7,188 nucleotides of DNA, taken from the NCBI GenBank assembly GCA_030152605.1, contig JASLJB010000130.1, forward strand, positions 1 to 7,188, written 5' to 3'. A program made the translations under genes and the position numbers. Numbering within the stretch: the stretch's first letter is position 1; every line of letters starts with the position of its first letter. This DNA is from Acinetobacter sp. GTDB taxonomy: Bacteria > Pseudomonadota > Gammaproteobacteria > Pseudomonadales > Moraxellaceae. This document shows positions 1-5,791 of this stretch, piece after piece. The notes below the pieces were generated by a model that made no database searches, was not told the DNA's origin, and saw only the letters and a list, made by a program, of their open reading frames with translations.

Positions 1-352
1 TGCCAGAAGCACGGCAAGCTTGATAGCTGATACTGTCATCTTGGGGAAGTTGTGTTGGCATGCCGAAGGTCGTGATACCGACAAACCAGTTTTTTCGACG
101 ATGTTGTGGACGCATTGGACTTTGAAAAGTCCATTGAATACTGCCGCACCAACTGCGACTCCAGTGTTCAACTTGCTCACCTGTGGCATGCAAGAAGACG
201 GATAAATAACCAGAACGGGTCGCTGTGGCCTCAATCTGTTGTAATTGGATGTGATTTTGTTTGGCGTCCAAGCTTAAGGCGTCTAGGGTGTATTTCACCG
301 CCAGTTCACATTCTTCTGGACCTTTGGCTGCACTGATTTGGATATAAAGCAT
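1..352 (-). CDS. prfH: Peptide chain release factor H, N-terminal part (runs off the left edge)
   Basis: Reading the minus strand from the ATG at 352-350 gives 117 codons with no stop before the window ends. The protein begins MLYIQISAAKGPEECELAV and has the PrfH pattern: a G-S-I-Q-W block at residues 70-74, then S-P-x-R-P-x-H-x-R-K-N-W-F-V-G at 78-92 and Y-Q-A-C-R-A-S-G at 110-117. In class I release factors this last block runs straight into the catalytic GGQ loop, which here lies just outside the window. Family knowledge: PrfH resembles RF1/RF2 but lacks the normal stop-codon-reading domain, is often encoded with an RtcB-type RNA ligase (usually rtcB first), and has been linked to rescue of ribosomes damaged in the decoding centre. 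No rtcB lies upstream here; the spacer and divergent obgE follow directly. No clear Shine-Dalgarno precedes the ATG. The start is chosen because the family N-terminus begins at this residue. The family call is strong; whether the gene is intact cannot be seen. Confidence 0.9.
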   Translation of the reverse strand, partial: MLYIQISAAKGPEECELAVKYTLDALSLDAKQNHIQLQQIEATATRSGYLSVFLHATGEQVEHWSRSWCGSIQWTFQSPMRPQHRRKNWFVGITTFGMPTQLPQDDSISYQACRASG

Positions 353-406
353 AGCGTGGATAGTGATTTTTCTCTGGGTTAATAATAAATTTTTTGTTAT
401 TAAGCA

Positions 407-520
407 TCATGTTGCGTAAGTTTTGGCGCCATTGTCCAGGAGTGGTGTTGGCTCAACTTGGCGCAAAAGTTCAGGGCTGAAATGTTGCTGGCCGAACTGT
501 AATTTAAAATAACGAAGCTG
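407..520 (-). pseudogene. Possible gene remnant, SelO/YdiU-like N-terminal fragment (tentative)
   Basis: In the spacer between prfH and obgE, one minus-strand frame stays open for 37 codons between two TGA stops and reads like real protein. It contains F-S-P-E-L-L-R-Q-V-E-P-T-P-L-L-D-N. A pattern of hydrophobic residues followed by V-x-P-T-P-L is what I remember from the N-terminus of the SelO/YdiU protein AMPylase family. There is no usable start codon, and the similarity ends about 30 residues in. If real, it is a decayed stub with the same orientation as prfH. The assignment is from memory of a short motif. The stretch may equally be untranslated prfH leader, since the candidate prfH promoter overlaps its upstream end. 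Confidence 0.22.
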
Positions 521-524
521 TCAA
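496..524 (-). promoter_or_regulatory. Possible sigma-70 promoter for prfH
   Basis: On the minus strand there is a perfect -35 TTGACA (524-519), a 17-bp spacer and a -10 TACAGT (501-496, 4 of 6). Transcription would start near 489 and leave a leader of about 137 nt before the prfH ATG. Such matches arise by chance in AT-rich spacers, so this is only a candidate. Confidence 0.4.
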
Positions 525-630
525 ATTTTAAGCAGTTGTAAAAAACATGCTGCAGTGAACGATTCTATTCGTGAATTTTTGTAAAATATGCCAAAATAGG
601 CGGTTTAAAATTATTTAGAGGATTGGCAGC

Positions 631-1848
631 ATGCGCTTTGTTGATGAAGCAGTCATTACCGTAGAGGCTGGCGACGGTGGCAATGGCGTAGCCAGTTTTC
701 GCCGTGAAAAATTTGTACCTTTCGGTGGCCCAGATGGCGGCGATGGGGGACGTGGTGGTAGCGTATATATTCAGGCGGATGACAACGCCGGTACGCTGGT
801 TGACTATCGTTATACCCGACGTTTTCGGGCGGAACGCGGTAAAAATGGTGCAGGTGCAAACTGTGCTGGACGTGGCGGCGAATCGGTCGTATTAAAAGTG
901 CCTGTAGGAACCACGATTGTGGATACCGAATCAGGCGATATCATTGGCGACTTGGTTAAAAGTGGTCAAAAAGTTTTGGTTGCAGCGGGCGGTGATGGCG
1001 GCTTAGGGAATATTCACTTTAAGTCTTCGACCAACCGTGCACCACGTAAGTGTACTCACGGGATTAAAGGTGAATTTCGTGAAATTCGTTTAGAGTTGAA
1101 AGTCTTGGCAGACGTGGGCTTGCTCGGTATGCCAAATGCGGGTAAATCTACTTTTATTCGTGCAATTTCAGCAGCGAAACCTAAGGTTGCAGATTATCCA
1201 TTTACCACCATGATTCCAAATCTTGGCGTGGTCGATGCCGATCGTCATCGTTCATTTGTGATGGCGGATATTCCGGGCTTGATCGAAGGCGCTGCCGAAG
1301 GTGCAGGTCTAGGTATTCGTTTCTTAAAACATTTGGCGCGTACGCGTATCTTATTGCATATTGTTGATATTGAACCGATTGATGGTTCAGATCCTGTATA
1401 CAATGCCAAAGCGATCATCAATGAGTTGGCTAAGTTTTCTCCTACACTTGCTAAATTACCGATGGTCTTGGTCTTGAATAAACTCGATCAGCTCAGTGAA
1501 GATACACGTGATGAATGGTGTGAGCATCTTTTAGAAGAGTTGCAATGGGATGGTCCTGTGTTTAAGACATCAGGTCTACTCGAAGAAGGCACCAAACAAG
1601 TGGTGTATTACTTGATGGATCAAATTGAGCAACAGCGTGAGCGTGAGCTTGAAGATCCTGAATATGCAGCAGAAATGCGAGCTTTCCGTGAGCAGCTTGA
1701 GGCTGAAACACGTGAACAAACCATTGCTGCGAAAGAAGCCTATCGTGAACTGCGTAAAGCACAACGTGAGGCAAGTCTGTTAGTCGATGATTTAGATGAC
1801 TTTGATGACGAAGATGATGGTGAAATGGAAGTTGTCTACGTTCGTTAA
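631..1848 (+). CDS. obgE: Obg family GTPase ObgE/CgtA
   Basis: Essential, slow-hydrolysing GTPase that binds the 50S subunit and links ribosome maturation to stress and cell-cycle control. The 405-aa product is full length. Residues 1-159 form the glycine-rich Obg fold, with the typical opening MRFVDEA and dense Gly-Gly-Asp turns at 14-43. The G domain follows: P-loop G-M-P-N-A-G-K-S-T at 166-174, switch I D-Y-P-F-T-T at 188-193, D-I-P-G at 213-216, N-K-L-D at 283-286 and a T-S-G at 313-315 in the G5 position, where S-A is more common. Residues 331-380 are rich in Glu, Arg and Gln and probably helical or coiled coil, and 386-399 is a strongly acidic tail, as in other proteobacterial Obg proteins. 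An AGAGGA ribosome site at 617-622 fixes the start. A TAAAAT at 582-587 could be a -10 element, but I see no matching -35. proB follows after 30 nt, so co-transcription is likely. Confidence 0.97.
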   Translation: MRFVDEAVITVEAGDGGNGVASFRREKFVPFGGPDGGDGGRGGSVYIQADDNAGTLVDYRYTRRFRAERGKNGAGANCAGRGGESVVLKVPVGTTIVDTESGDIIGDLVKSGQKVLVAAGGDGGLGNIHFKSSTNRAPRKCTHGIKGEFREIRLELKVLADVGLLGMPNAGKSTFIRAISAAKPKVADYPFTTMIPNLGVVDADRHRSFVMADIPGLIEGAAEGAGLGIRFLKHLARTRILLHIVDIEPIDGSDPVYNAKAIINELAKFSPTLAKLPMVLVLNKLDQLSEDTRDEWCEHLLEELQWDGPVFKTSGLLEEGTKQVVYYLMDQIEQQRERELEDPEYAAEMRAFREQLEAETREQTIAAKEAYRELRKAQREASLLVDDLDDFDDEDDGEMEVVYVR

Positions 1849-1878
1849 GTAGACCAATAGTACAGTTTAGGGGTAAAC

Positions 1879-3012
1879 ATGATAGATGTGGTAGATGGAC
1901 AGCGCCAGCTCAAGGCCTGTAAACGGATCGTGGTTAAGATCGGCTCATCTCTACTCACAGCAAACGGGCAAGGTTTAGATCTAGAAGCAATTTCGCATTG
2001 GGCCAAGCAAATTGTAGATCTTCACCATGCCGGTCACGAGATGATTTTAGTGACCTCCGGTGCTGTGGCTGAGGGGATGGTGCGTATGAAGTTGCCTCAT
2101 CGACCCACTGATTTACCCAGCTTGCAAGCCTGTGCCGCCATTGGTCAGATGGGTTTGATCCAAACCTGGTCCAGTGTTTTGGATCGCCATCACATCAAAA
2201 CGGCGCAAGTGTTGTTGACGCATGATGATCTGACCGATCGTCGTCGCTATCTAAACTCTTGCGATGCTTTGCAGCAATTGATTGATTGGCATGTGATTCC
2301 GGTGATCAATGAAAATGACACCGTCTCCACCGATGAAATCCGTTTCGGTGACAATGACACCTTGGCTGCGATGGTTGCAGGACAAGTCCATGCCGATCTG
2401 TTGATCATCTTGACCGATCAACAGGGTATGTTCGATGCTGACCCACGTAGCAATCCTGAGGCCAAGTTACTCTCTACCGTACGTGCGCTCGATGAAACTT
2501 TATTCGAGATGGCGGGTGGAAGCGGCACACTCGGTACAGGCGGTATGCTGACCAAGGTGCGCGCTGCACGTTTGGCAGCCAAATCAGGTTGCCCAACCTT
2601 GATTGCCAGTGGTGAAAGTGATCGTGTCTTGGCACGTTTGATGGCGGGTGAGTTGTTGGGTACCTTGTTTATTACCGATGACGATCGCATGACCGCACAC
2701 CAGCAATGGCTTGCGGCGCATCTGCAAACTGCAGGTCGTTTGGTCATCGACGATGGCGCTGTCAATGCCATCAAAACCCAGCATCGCAGTTTATTGCCAG
2801 TCGGGGTGAAAGCGATTGAGGGGCACTTTGATCGTGGTGATGTGGTGGAATGTGTGGATCGTCAAGGTAAACGCATTGCGGTGGGGCGGGTGAATTTCAG
2901 TTCACGCTCTGCAGAGTTGGTCAAAGGCCTGGCCTCTGACAAAGTCTACCAAGTGCTCGGTGAAGCGCGCTCATTGGAAATGATCCATCGCAATCATATG
3001 GCGATTTATTAA
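1879..3012 (+). CDS. proB: Glutamate 5-kinase
   Basis: Cytoplasmic enzyme of the first step of proline synthesis: ATP phosphorylates the gamma-carboxyl of glutamate to glutamyl-5-phosphate, which is handed to ProA. The 377-aa length is normal. The amino-acid-kinase domain (about 15-255) shows V-V-K-I-G-S-S-L-L at 18-26, V-T-S-G-A-V-A-E-G at 58-66, I-N-E-N-D-T-V-S at 143-150, F-G-D-N-D-T-L-A at 156-163, the nucleotide-binding L-T-D-Q-Q-G-M-F-D-A-D-P-R at 178-190 and G-T-G-G-M-L-T-K at 219-226. A C-terminal PUA domain spans about 285-370 and ends in the family-typical H-R-N-H-M-A-I-Y-like tail. Family enzymes are feedback-inhibited by proline; the residues expected around the glutamate site look intact. 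An AGGGG ribosome site (1869-1873) lies 5 nt before the ATG. proA is not adjacent in this window. A strong terminator closes the unit. Confidence 0.97.
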   Translation: MIDVVDGQRQLKACKRIVVKIGSSLLTANGQGLDLEAISHWAKQIVDLHHAGHEMILVTSGAVAEGMVRMKLPHRPTDLPSLQACAAIGQMGLIQTWSSVLDRHHIKTAQVLLTHDDLTDRRRYLNSCDALQQLIDWHVIPVINENDTVSTDEIRFGDNDTLAAMVAGQVHADLLIILTDQQGMFDADPRSNPEAKLLSTVRALDETLFEMAGGSGTLGTGGMLTKVRAARLAAKSGCPTLIASGESDRVLARLMAGELLGTLFITDDDRMTAHQQWLAAHLQTAGRLVIDDGAVNAIKTQHRSLLPVGVKAIEGHFDRGDVVECVDRQGKRIAVGRVNFSSRSAELVKGLASDKVYQVLGEARSLEMIHRNHMAIY

Positions 3013-3039
3013 GTCCTGTAGATTCAATGTTTAAGCTCA

Positions 3040-3070
3040 AAAGCCCGTTTCGACGGGCTTTGTTGTTTTT
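3040..3070. terminator. Rho-independent terminator after proB, between convergent genes
   Basis: A perfect 9-bp stem (AAAGCCCGT at 3040-3048 with ACGGGCTTT at 3053-3061) closes on a TTCG tetraloop and runs into a T-rich tract ending in TTTTT at 3066-3070. It sits 28 nt after the proB stop and 7 nt past the stop of the convergent HAD gene. The T-tract favours the plus strand; in the minus direction only a short TTTT follows the stem, so it may also stop the minus transcripts, less efficiently. Confidence 0.92.
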
Positions 3071-3076
3071 ATAGAA

Positions 3077-3727
3077 TTAAGCCAATTCCTGATCCCGATC
3101 AATAATGTACGGCAAGCTTTGATCTTCACCGCTCATATAGGGATAGTCCGCCAAGCTCAACATGTCTAAATCTTCTTTGCTGTTGCCGTAGGCATAGATC
3201 TTGTTGTAGCTGCTCAGATCATAATTTTCCAAGATTCGAATACGCTTTTGTTCGGAGCTACAGTCCGGCGTGGCATAAGCACCGCTTAAGCATGTGCCAA
3301 TCACTTCGGTTTCTGTGCAAATCAAGTCGATATTGAGGAGTTGACACACAGGTTCAAGATAGAGATCCACGGAAGCAGAGACCAGCACCACGCGATCACC
3401 ACCACGCTGATGTTTTAAGAGTTGTTGGTATAGCTCGGGGTTGAGTTGGGAGAGTAGTTGTGGGGCATATTCTTCAGCTAAACTGATGATTTCTGCTGCG
3501 CTCGCATCTGCAAACATGGCGCGGAACAGTTTGCTGCGCATGGCATGTGCTGGATAAATATTGAGATAGTAAGCTTGAATCCAAGGCAAAATTTTAAAGC
3601 CTTGTTTGACGATATGACGTTTAGACAGCGCGTAAAAAATGAACCCCGTAAAACTGTCTTTGTTGCACAGGGTGCCATCGAAATCAAATAAGGCTAGATT
3701 TTTATGCGTTTTGCGCGTTGCATACAT
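3077..3727 (-). CDS. HAD superfamily hydrolase, subfamily IB (SerB/PgpC-like phosphatase)
   Basis: Predicted Mg-dependent phosphomonoesterase of 216 aa. Motif I is F-D-F-D-G-T-L at 14-20, with D15 as the expected phospho-acceptor and D17 as the acid/base. Motif II is V-S-A-S at 116-119, motif III is K161, and motif IV is Y-G-N-S-K-E-D-L-D-M-L at 180-190, with Asn in place of the first Asp of the usual G-D-S; this substitution is common in subfamily IB. A helical cap with several hydrophobic stretches (about 25-60) lies after motif I, as in PgpC-type lipid phosphatases and phosphoserine phosphatases. The substrate cannot be read from the sequence. The ATG lies inside the end of the upstream lipoprotein gene (34-nt overlap), and no later Met precedes motif I, so the start is secure enough. 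The overlap and lack of a strong ribosome site suggest translational coupling. Confidence 0.9.
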   Translation of the reverse strand: MYATRKTHKNLALFDFDGTLCNKDSFTGFIFYALSKRHIVKQGFKILPWIQAYYLNIYPAHAMRSKLFRAMFADASAAEIISLAEEYAPQLLSQLNPELYQQLLKHQRGGDRVVLVSASVDLYLEPVCQLLNIDLICTETEVIGTCLSGAYATPDCSSEQKRIRILENYDLSSYNKIYAYGNSKEDLDMLSLADYPYMSGEDQSLPYIIDRDQELA

Positions 3728-4899
3728 GTTTCATAACGTCCATTTACTCGGCTCGCATACCAGTTGGTATTGTAGTCACGGCTCAGTTTAGGGCCTGAAA
3801 TCACCACTTGCGGCATGATGGCATTGATCGGCTCTTTGCCAGTGTGGTCTTTATACAGTTTAGAGATTGCGATGTAAGTTTGAGTTTTCTCTAAGCCCGC
3901 TTGTTTTTCTTTCTTTAAATCACTGCGAATTTGACGTGGTGAAATAATCACATTGTATTTAACAAACAAACGGTTAATGACTTTTTCACTGTCCGTGGTC
4001 AGGTTGAGGGGATCGCCGCTTTTGTCATAGGAAAGTAAGTCGCCATCCAAATCCAGCTTTGCATCGGCAACTTTGTTGAGCATTTTTTGCAGTGCAGCAT
4101 TACGGCTTGAGTACATCCCCGAGTTGTAGTCGGCAAAGCGATAAATGGCCTTGTCATACGCAGCAGGGTACATCATCAAGCGATGAATACCATAATACAG
4201 GCCGCCATACTGGGTATATAAGTCATCTCGTAATTGATTGATGTTCATGCTGCTACGTTTGTTGGCTTTGGCATAGTTGATATGCACCTGCATCGAACCT
4301 AATGTCGTGATTGGATTCATTTTTTCAGCAAAGTCTTGACCGACTAACTTGGCTGCCCCAGTCAAGGCACTGACATGATAGTGCTTGGACATGTAGTCAA
4401 ATATTTCACGGTATAACTCATCAAGATCCTGCTCATTTTTGACCTTGCCCATTTGCTTGAGATAGTTGTCTTCTGGGCTGGGTTGATTTTGTAAGACATC
4501 TTCAAAATAAGCGGCCAGCGGAGCACCAATTGTAGTGCCGAGTTTGGCTTCAAACTTTTCTTGTAGGCGGGTACTGACCTCTTGAACGGCTTTATGCCCG
4601 AGTCCAGGGACATTGGGGTTGGCCACAAAATTGGACTCTTGATCCACCACGGCAATGATGCTGCAAATATTGTCTTTGTTGGTGGGGATTTTGAGTTCTT
4701 TTGCGATGCTGTCAATATCATTCGCCCATGAACCCCGGTCCTTGACGCGATTGGGGATCAAACTGCGAATTTGTTCAGCATCAAGTTGCGGTTCTTCGCT
4801 GGACCACCATGAGCCTTGGCCGCATGCGCTTAAAGCACAGCTCAGCCCCAGGATGGTAAGTAGACGAGTTCGGGTGGTATAAGGTTTGGGTTTTTTCAT
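3694..4899 (-). CDS. DUF1615-type outer-membrane lipoprotein, lytic-transglycosylase-like
   Basis: The 401-aa product starts with a lipoprotein signal: charged M-K-K-P-K-P, hydrophobic L-L-T-I-L-G-L, then lipobox L-S-A-C with the lipidated Cys at 26, followed by Gly, which predicts transfer to the outer membrane. The body matches what I recall of the DUF1615 family. It carries three motifs in the order seen in soluble lytic transglycosylases: Q-E-S-N-F at 87-91 (E88 would be the catalytic acid), G-S-M-Q-V at 201-205 and Y-R-F-A-D-Y-N-S-G at 253-261. A role in cleaving periplasmic murein is therefore an inference. An in-frame TTG at 4953 would add 18 residues. I rejected it because the added segment puts the signal peptide out of place and because a -10 TATAAT overlaps it, putting the predicted transcript start near 4938. 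The ribosome site before 4899 is weak. The gene is first in a two-gene unit with the overlapping HAD gene. Confidence 0.85.
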   Translation of the reverse strand: MKKPKPYTTRTRLLTILGLSCALSACGQGSWWSSEEPQLDAEQIRSLIPNRVKDRGSWANDIDSIAKELKIPTNKDNICSIIAVVDQESNFVANPNVPGLGHKAVQEVSTRLQEKFEAKLGTTIGAPLAAYFEDVLQNQPSPEDNYLKQMGKVKNEQDLDELYREIFDYMSKHYHVSALTGAAKLVGQDFAEKMNPITTLGSMQVHINYAKANKRSSMNINQLRDDLYTQYGGLYYGIHRLMMYPAAYDKAIYRFADYNSGMYSSRNAALQKMLNKVADAKLDLDGDLLSYDKSGDPLNLTTDSEKVINRLFVKYNVIISPRQIRSDLKKEKQAGLEKTQTYIAISKLYKDHTGKEPINAIMPQVVISGPKLSRDYNTNWYASRVNGRYETCMQRAKRIKI

Positions 4900-4944
4900 A
4901 TGAACGAAAGCGCGCTCAAAAAGGTGAGATAATTTACCCAAGGA

Positions 4945-4973
4945 ATTATACAAGGTTTGTTATAAGTTGTTAG
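4945..4973 (-). promoter_or_regulatory. Sigma-70 promoter for the lipoprotein-HAD unit
   Basis: On the minus strand, CTAACA (4973-4968, 4 of 6 against TTGACA), a 17-bp spacer and a perfect TATAAT (4950-4945). The predicted start is a G near 4938, giving a leader of about 38 nt to the ATG at 4899. The position supports the shorter start of the lipoprotein gene. Confidence 0.55.
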
Positions 4974-4998
4974 CGCTTATTCAATTTCAAATCGGTAT

Positions 4999-5048
4999 CT
5001 GTGCGGTGAAATGCGAGTGGATTGCTTGAACAGTCACACGCCGCACAG
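4999..5048. repeat. Inverted repeat in the divergent intergenic region
   Basis: CTGTGCGG (4999-5006) and CCGCACAG (5041-5048) are perfect 8-bp inverted arms with 34 nt between them. A second, overlapping pair, ACAGT (5030-5034) and ACTGT (5050-5054), could form an alternative stem. They lie between the divergent lipoprotein gene and the 120-aa gene, where an operator would be expected, about 26 bp beyond the -35 of the minus-strand promoter. The function is unknown. Confidence 0.4.
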
Positions 5049-5148
5049 CACTGTCAGAATGGTTGCTTTATGTAAATAAATGTTGTCATAGCGCCTGTTT
5101 GAAGATTAAACCGCATAATAGCTGTGATTTAACCATGAGGAAAATTTT

Positions 5149-5511
5149 ATGTGGGCTTATGATATTAAAAAGAATTGGTTTGAAATGCCTAATTTTTTAA
5201 CCGAATATTGTGATAACCATAACTGTACCGATATGGCGGAGGCGATCAGAGCTTTGGGCTATGGCGATGATGCAAGCCTGTATTTCGTTATGGATGAACG
5301 CCTAGAAGGGCCACTGACGGTATATCAGCAAAAAGACAATCTTGATTATCCTCCCTATTTAGTGAAATTTTTCCCTTCCAAATCCTATATCGAGTATTTT
5401 TTCTGTGAAAACTCACCCAGTGTGATTGAGTTGCTCAATAAACTCACGCCACTGATTCAAACCATGATCATGTGTGACGAGTCCATCGTACGTGCCAACC
5501 AAAAATATTGA
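5149..5511 (+). CDS. Hypothetical acidic 120-aa cytoplasmic protein
   Basis: I do not recognise this protein. It looks like a real gene: a GAGGA ribosome site (5137-5141) lies 7 nt before the ATG, codon use is like that of its neighbours, and no competing frame is convincing. The product is acidic (about 18 Asp/Glu against 10 Lys/Arg) and very rich in aromatic residues (W2, W10, and many Tyr and Phe, including Y-F-V at 45-47 and F-F at 74-75 and 84-85). It has four cysteines (21, 26, 86, 109), of which C21 and C26 are close together. It has no signal peptide or transmembrane segment. The alternating hydrophobic stretches at 42-48, 56-60, 70-75 and 80-85, followed by a helix-like 91-108, suggest a small alpha/beta fold. 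It is transcribed alone, divergent from the lipoprotein and separated by 277 nt from dusB. Confidence 0.72.
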   Translation: MWAYDIKKNWFEMPNFLTEYCDNHNCTDMAEAIRALGYGDDASLYFVMDERLEGPLTVYQQKDNLDYPPYLVKFFPSKSYIEYFFCENSPSVIELLNKLTPLIQTMIMCDESIVRANQKY

Positions 5512-5635
5512 TAAGGTCTATATCTAGTACTGGAGCATAGATCGCTGGGGCTGCGAGCGTTTTTGGCAAGGCAGTTATGGATTGTTGTGCGCTTATTGAT
5601 TACAATTTTAAGCCATTCAAATATGCTGCTGCCTA

Positions 5636-5661
5636 CGCGCTGCTATCAATATCGCGCTGCT
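5636..5661 (+). repeat. Short direct repeat CGCGCTGCT
   Basis: The 9-mer CGCGCTGCT occurs at 5636-5644 and again at 5653-5661, 17 bp start to start, in the spacer before dusB and just upstream of its candidate -35. It could be a pair of protein half-sites or a chance repeat. Confidence 0.35.
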
Positions 5662-5670
5662 TCTGCAGAT

Positions 5671-5699
5671 CTGTCAGCCTTATTCAAACTATTTATACT
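5671..5699 (+). promoter_or_regulatory. Candidate sigma-70 promoter for dusB
   Basis: CTGTCA (5671-5676, 4 of 6), a 17-bp spacer and TATACT (5694-5699, 5 of 6). The predicted start is G5706, two bases before the first base of the leader stem. That coincidence strengthens the call. Confidence 0.5.
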
Positions 5700-5707
5700 A
5701 TCTATGT

Positions 5708-5769
5708 TGAATGATCCCCTTAAGCATCCTTGAGCTGCGATGCAATCGCAGCATGGCTTTGATCATTCA
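5708..5769 (+). promoter_or_regulatory. Structured dusB leader: long interrupted hairpin
   Basis: TGAATGATC (5708-5716) pairs perfectly with GATCATTCA (5761-5769) over 9 bp. Inside it, AAGCAT (5722-5727) pairs with ATGGCTT (5753-5759) with one bulged G. The apex is a perfect 8-bp stem, GCTGCGAT (5734-5741) with ATCGCAGC (5745-5752), on a GCA triloop. If transcription starts at the predicted site the hairpin occupies almost the whole 5' UTR and ends 5 nt before the ribosome site. There is no U-tract, so it is not a simple terminator. It may stabilise the 5' end of the mRNA, tune ribosome access, or act as a DNA operator. Confidence 0.6.
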
Positions 5770-5774
5770 TCTAT

Positions 5775-5791
5775 AAGAGGAACCTCCCTTG
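5775..5791 (+). promoter_or_regulatory. dusB ribosome site that decides a TTG start
   Basis: A strong AAGAGGAA (5775-5782) lies 6 nt before TTG (5789-5791). The in-frame TAA at 5774-5776 rules out an earlier start, and the next Met (residue 24) is inside the A-P-M-A-G-V-T-D motif, so TTG is the only reasonable start. The linker is CCTCCC, which resembles the anti-Shine-Dalgarno core and could pair with the site itself only over 3-4 bp. Confidence 0.75.

Noticed and set aside
20..336. Two short plus-strand frames (20-205 and 106-336)
   Set aside because: They lie opposite prfH, whose minus-strand frame has clear family motifs; the plus-strand peptides are low-complexity and unlike any family.
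407..520. C-terminal end of an RtcB ligase upstream of prfH
   Set aside because: I looked for it because rtcB usually precedes prfH, but none of the three minus-strand frames in the spacer resembles the RtcB C-terminus.
2418..2774. 118-codon minus-strand frame inside proB
   Set aside because: It is the antisense shadow of a well-conserved proB region, is rich in Ser, Ala and Arg, and has no ribosome site.
4900..4953. TTG start adding 18 residues to the lipoprotein
   Set aside because: It would bury the lipoprotein signal peptide, and it overlaps a consensus -10 element whose transcript would start downstream of it.
5543..5564. Possible terminator after the 120-aa gene (CGCT/AGCG followed by TTTTT)
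   Set aside because: The stem is only 4 bp with a 9-nt loop; too weak to call, though termination somewhere here is expected.
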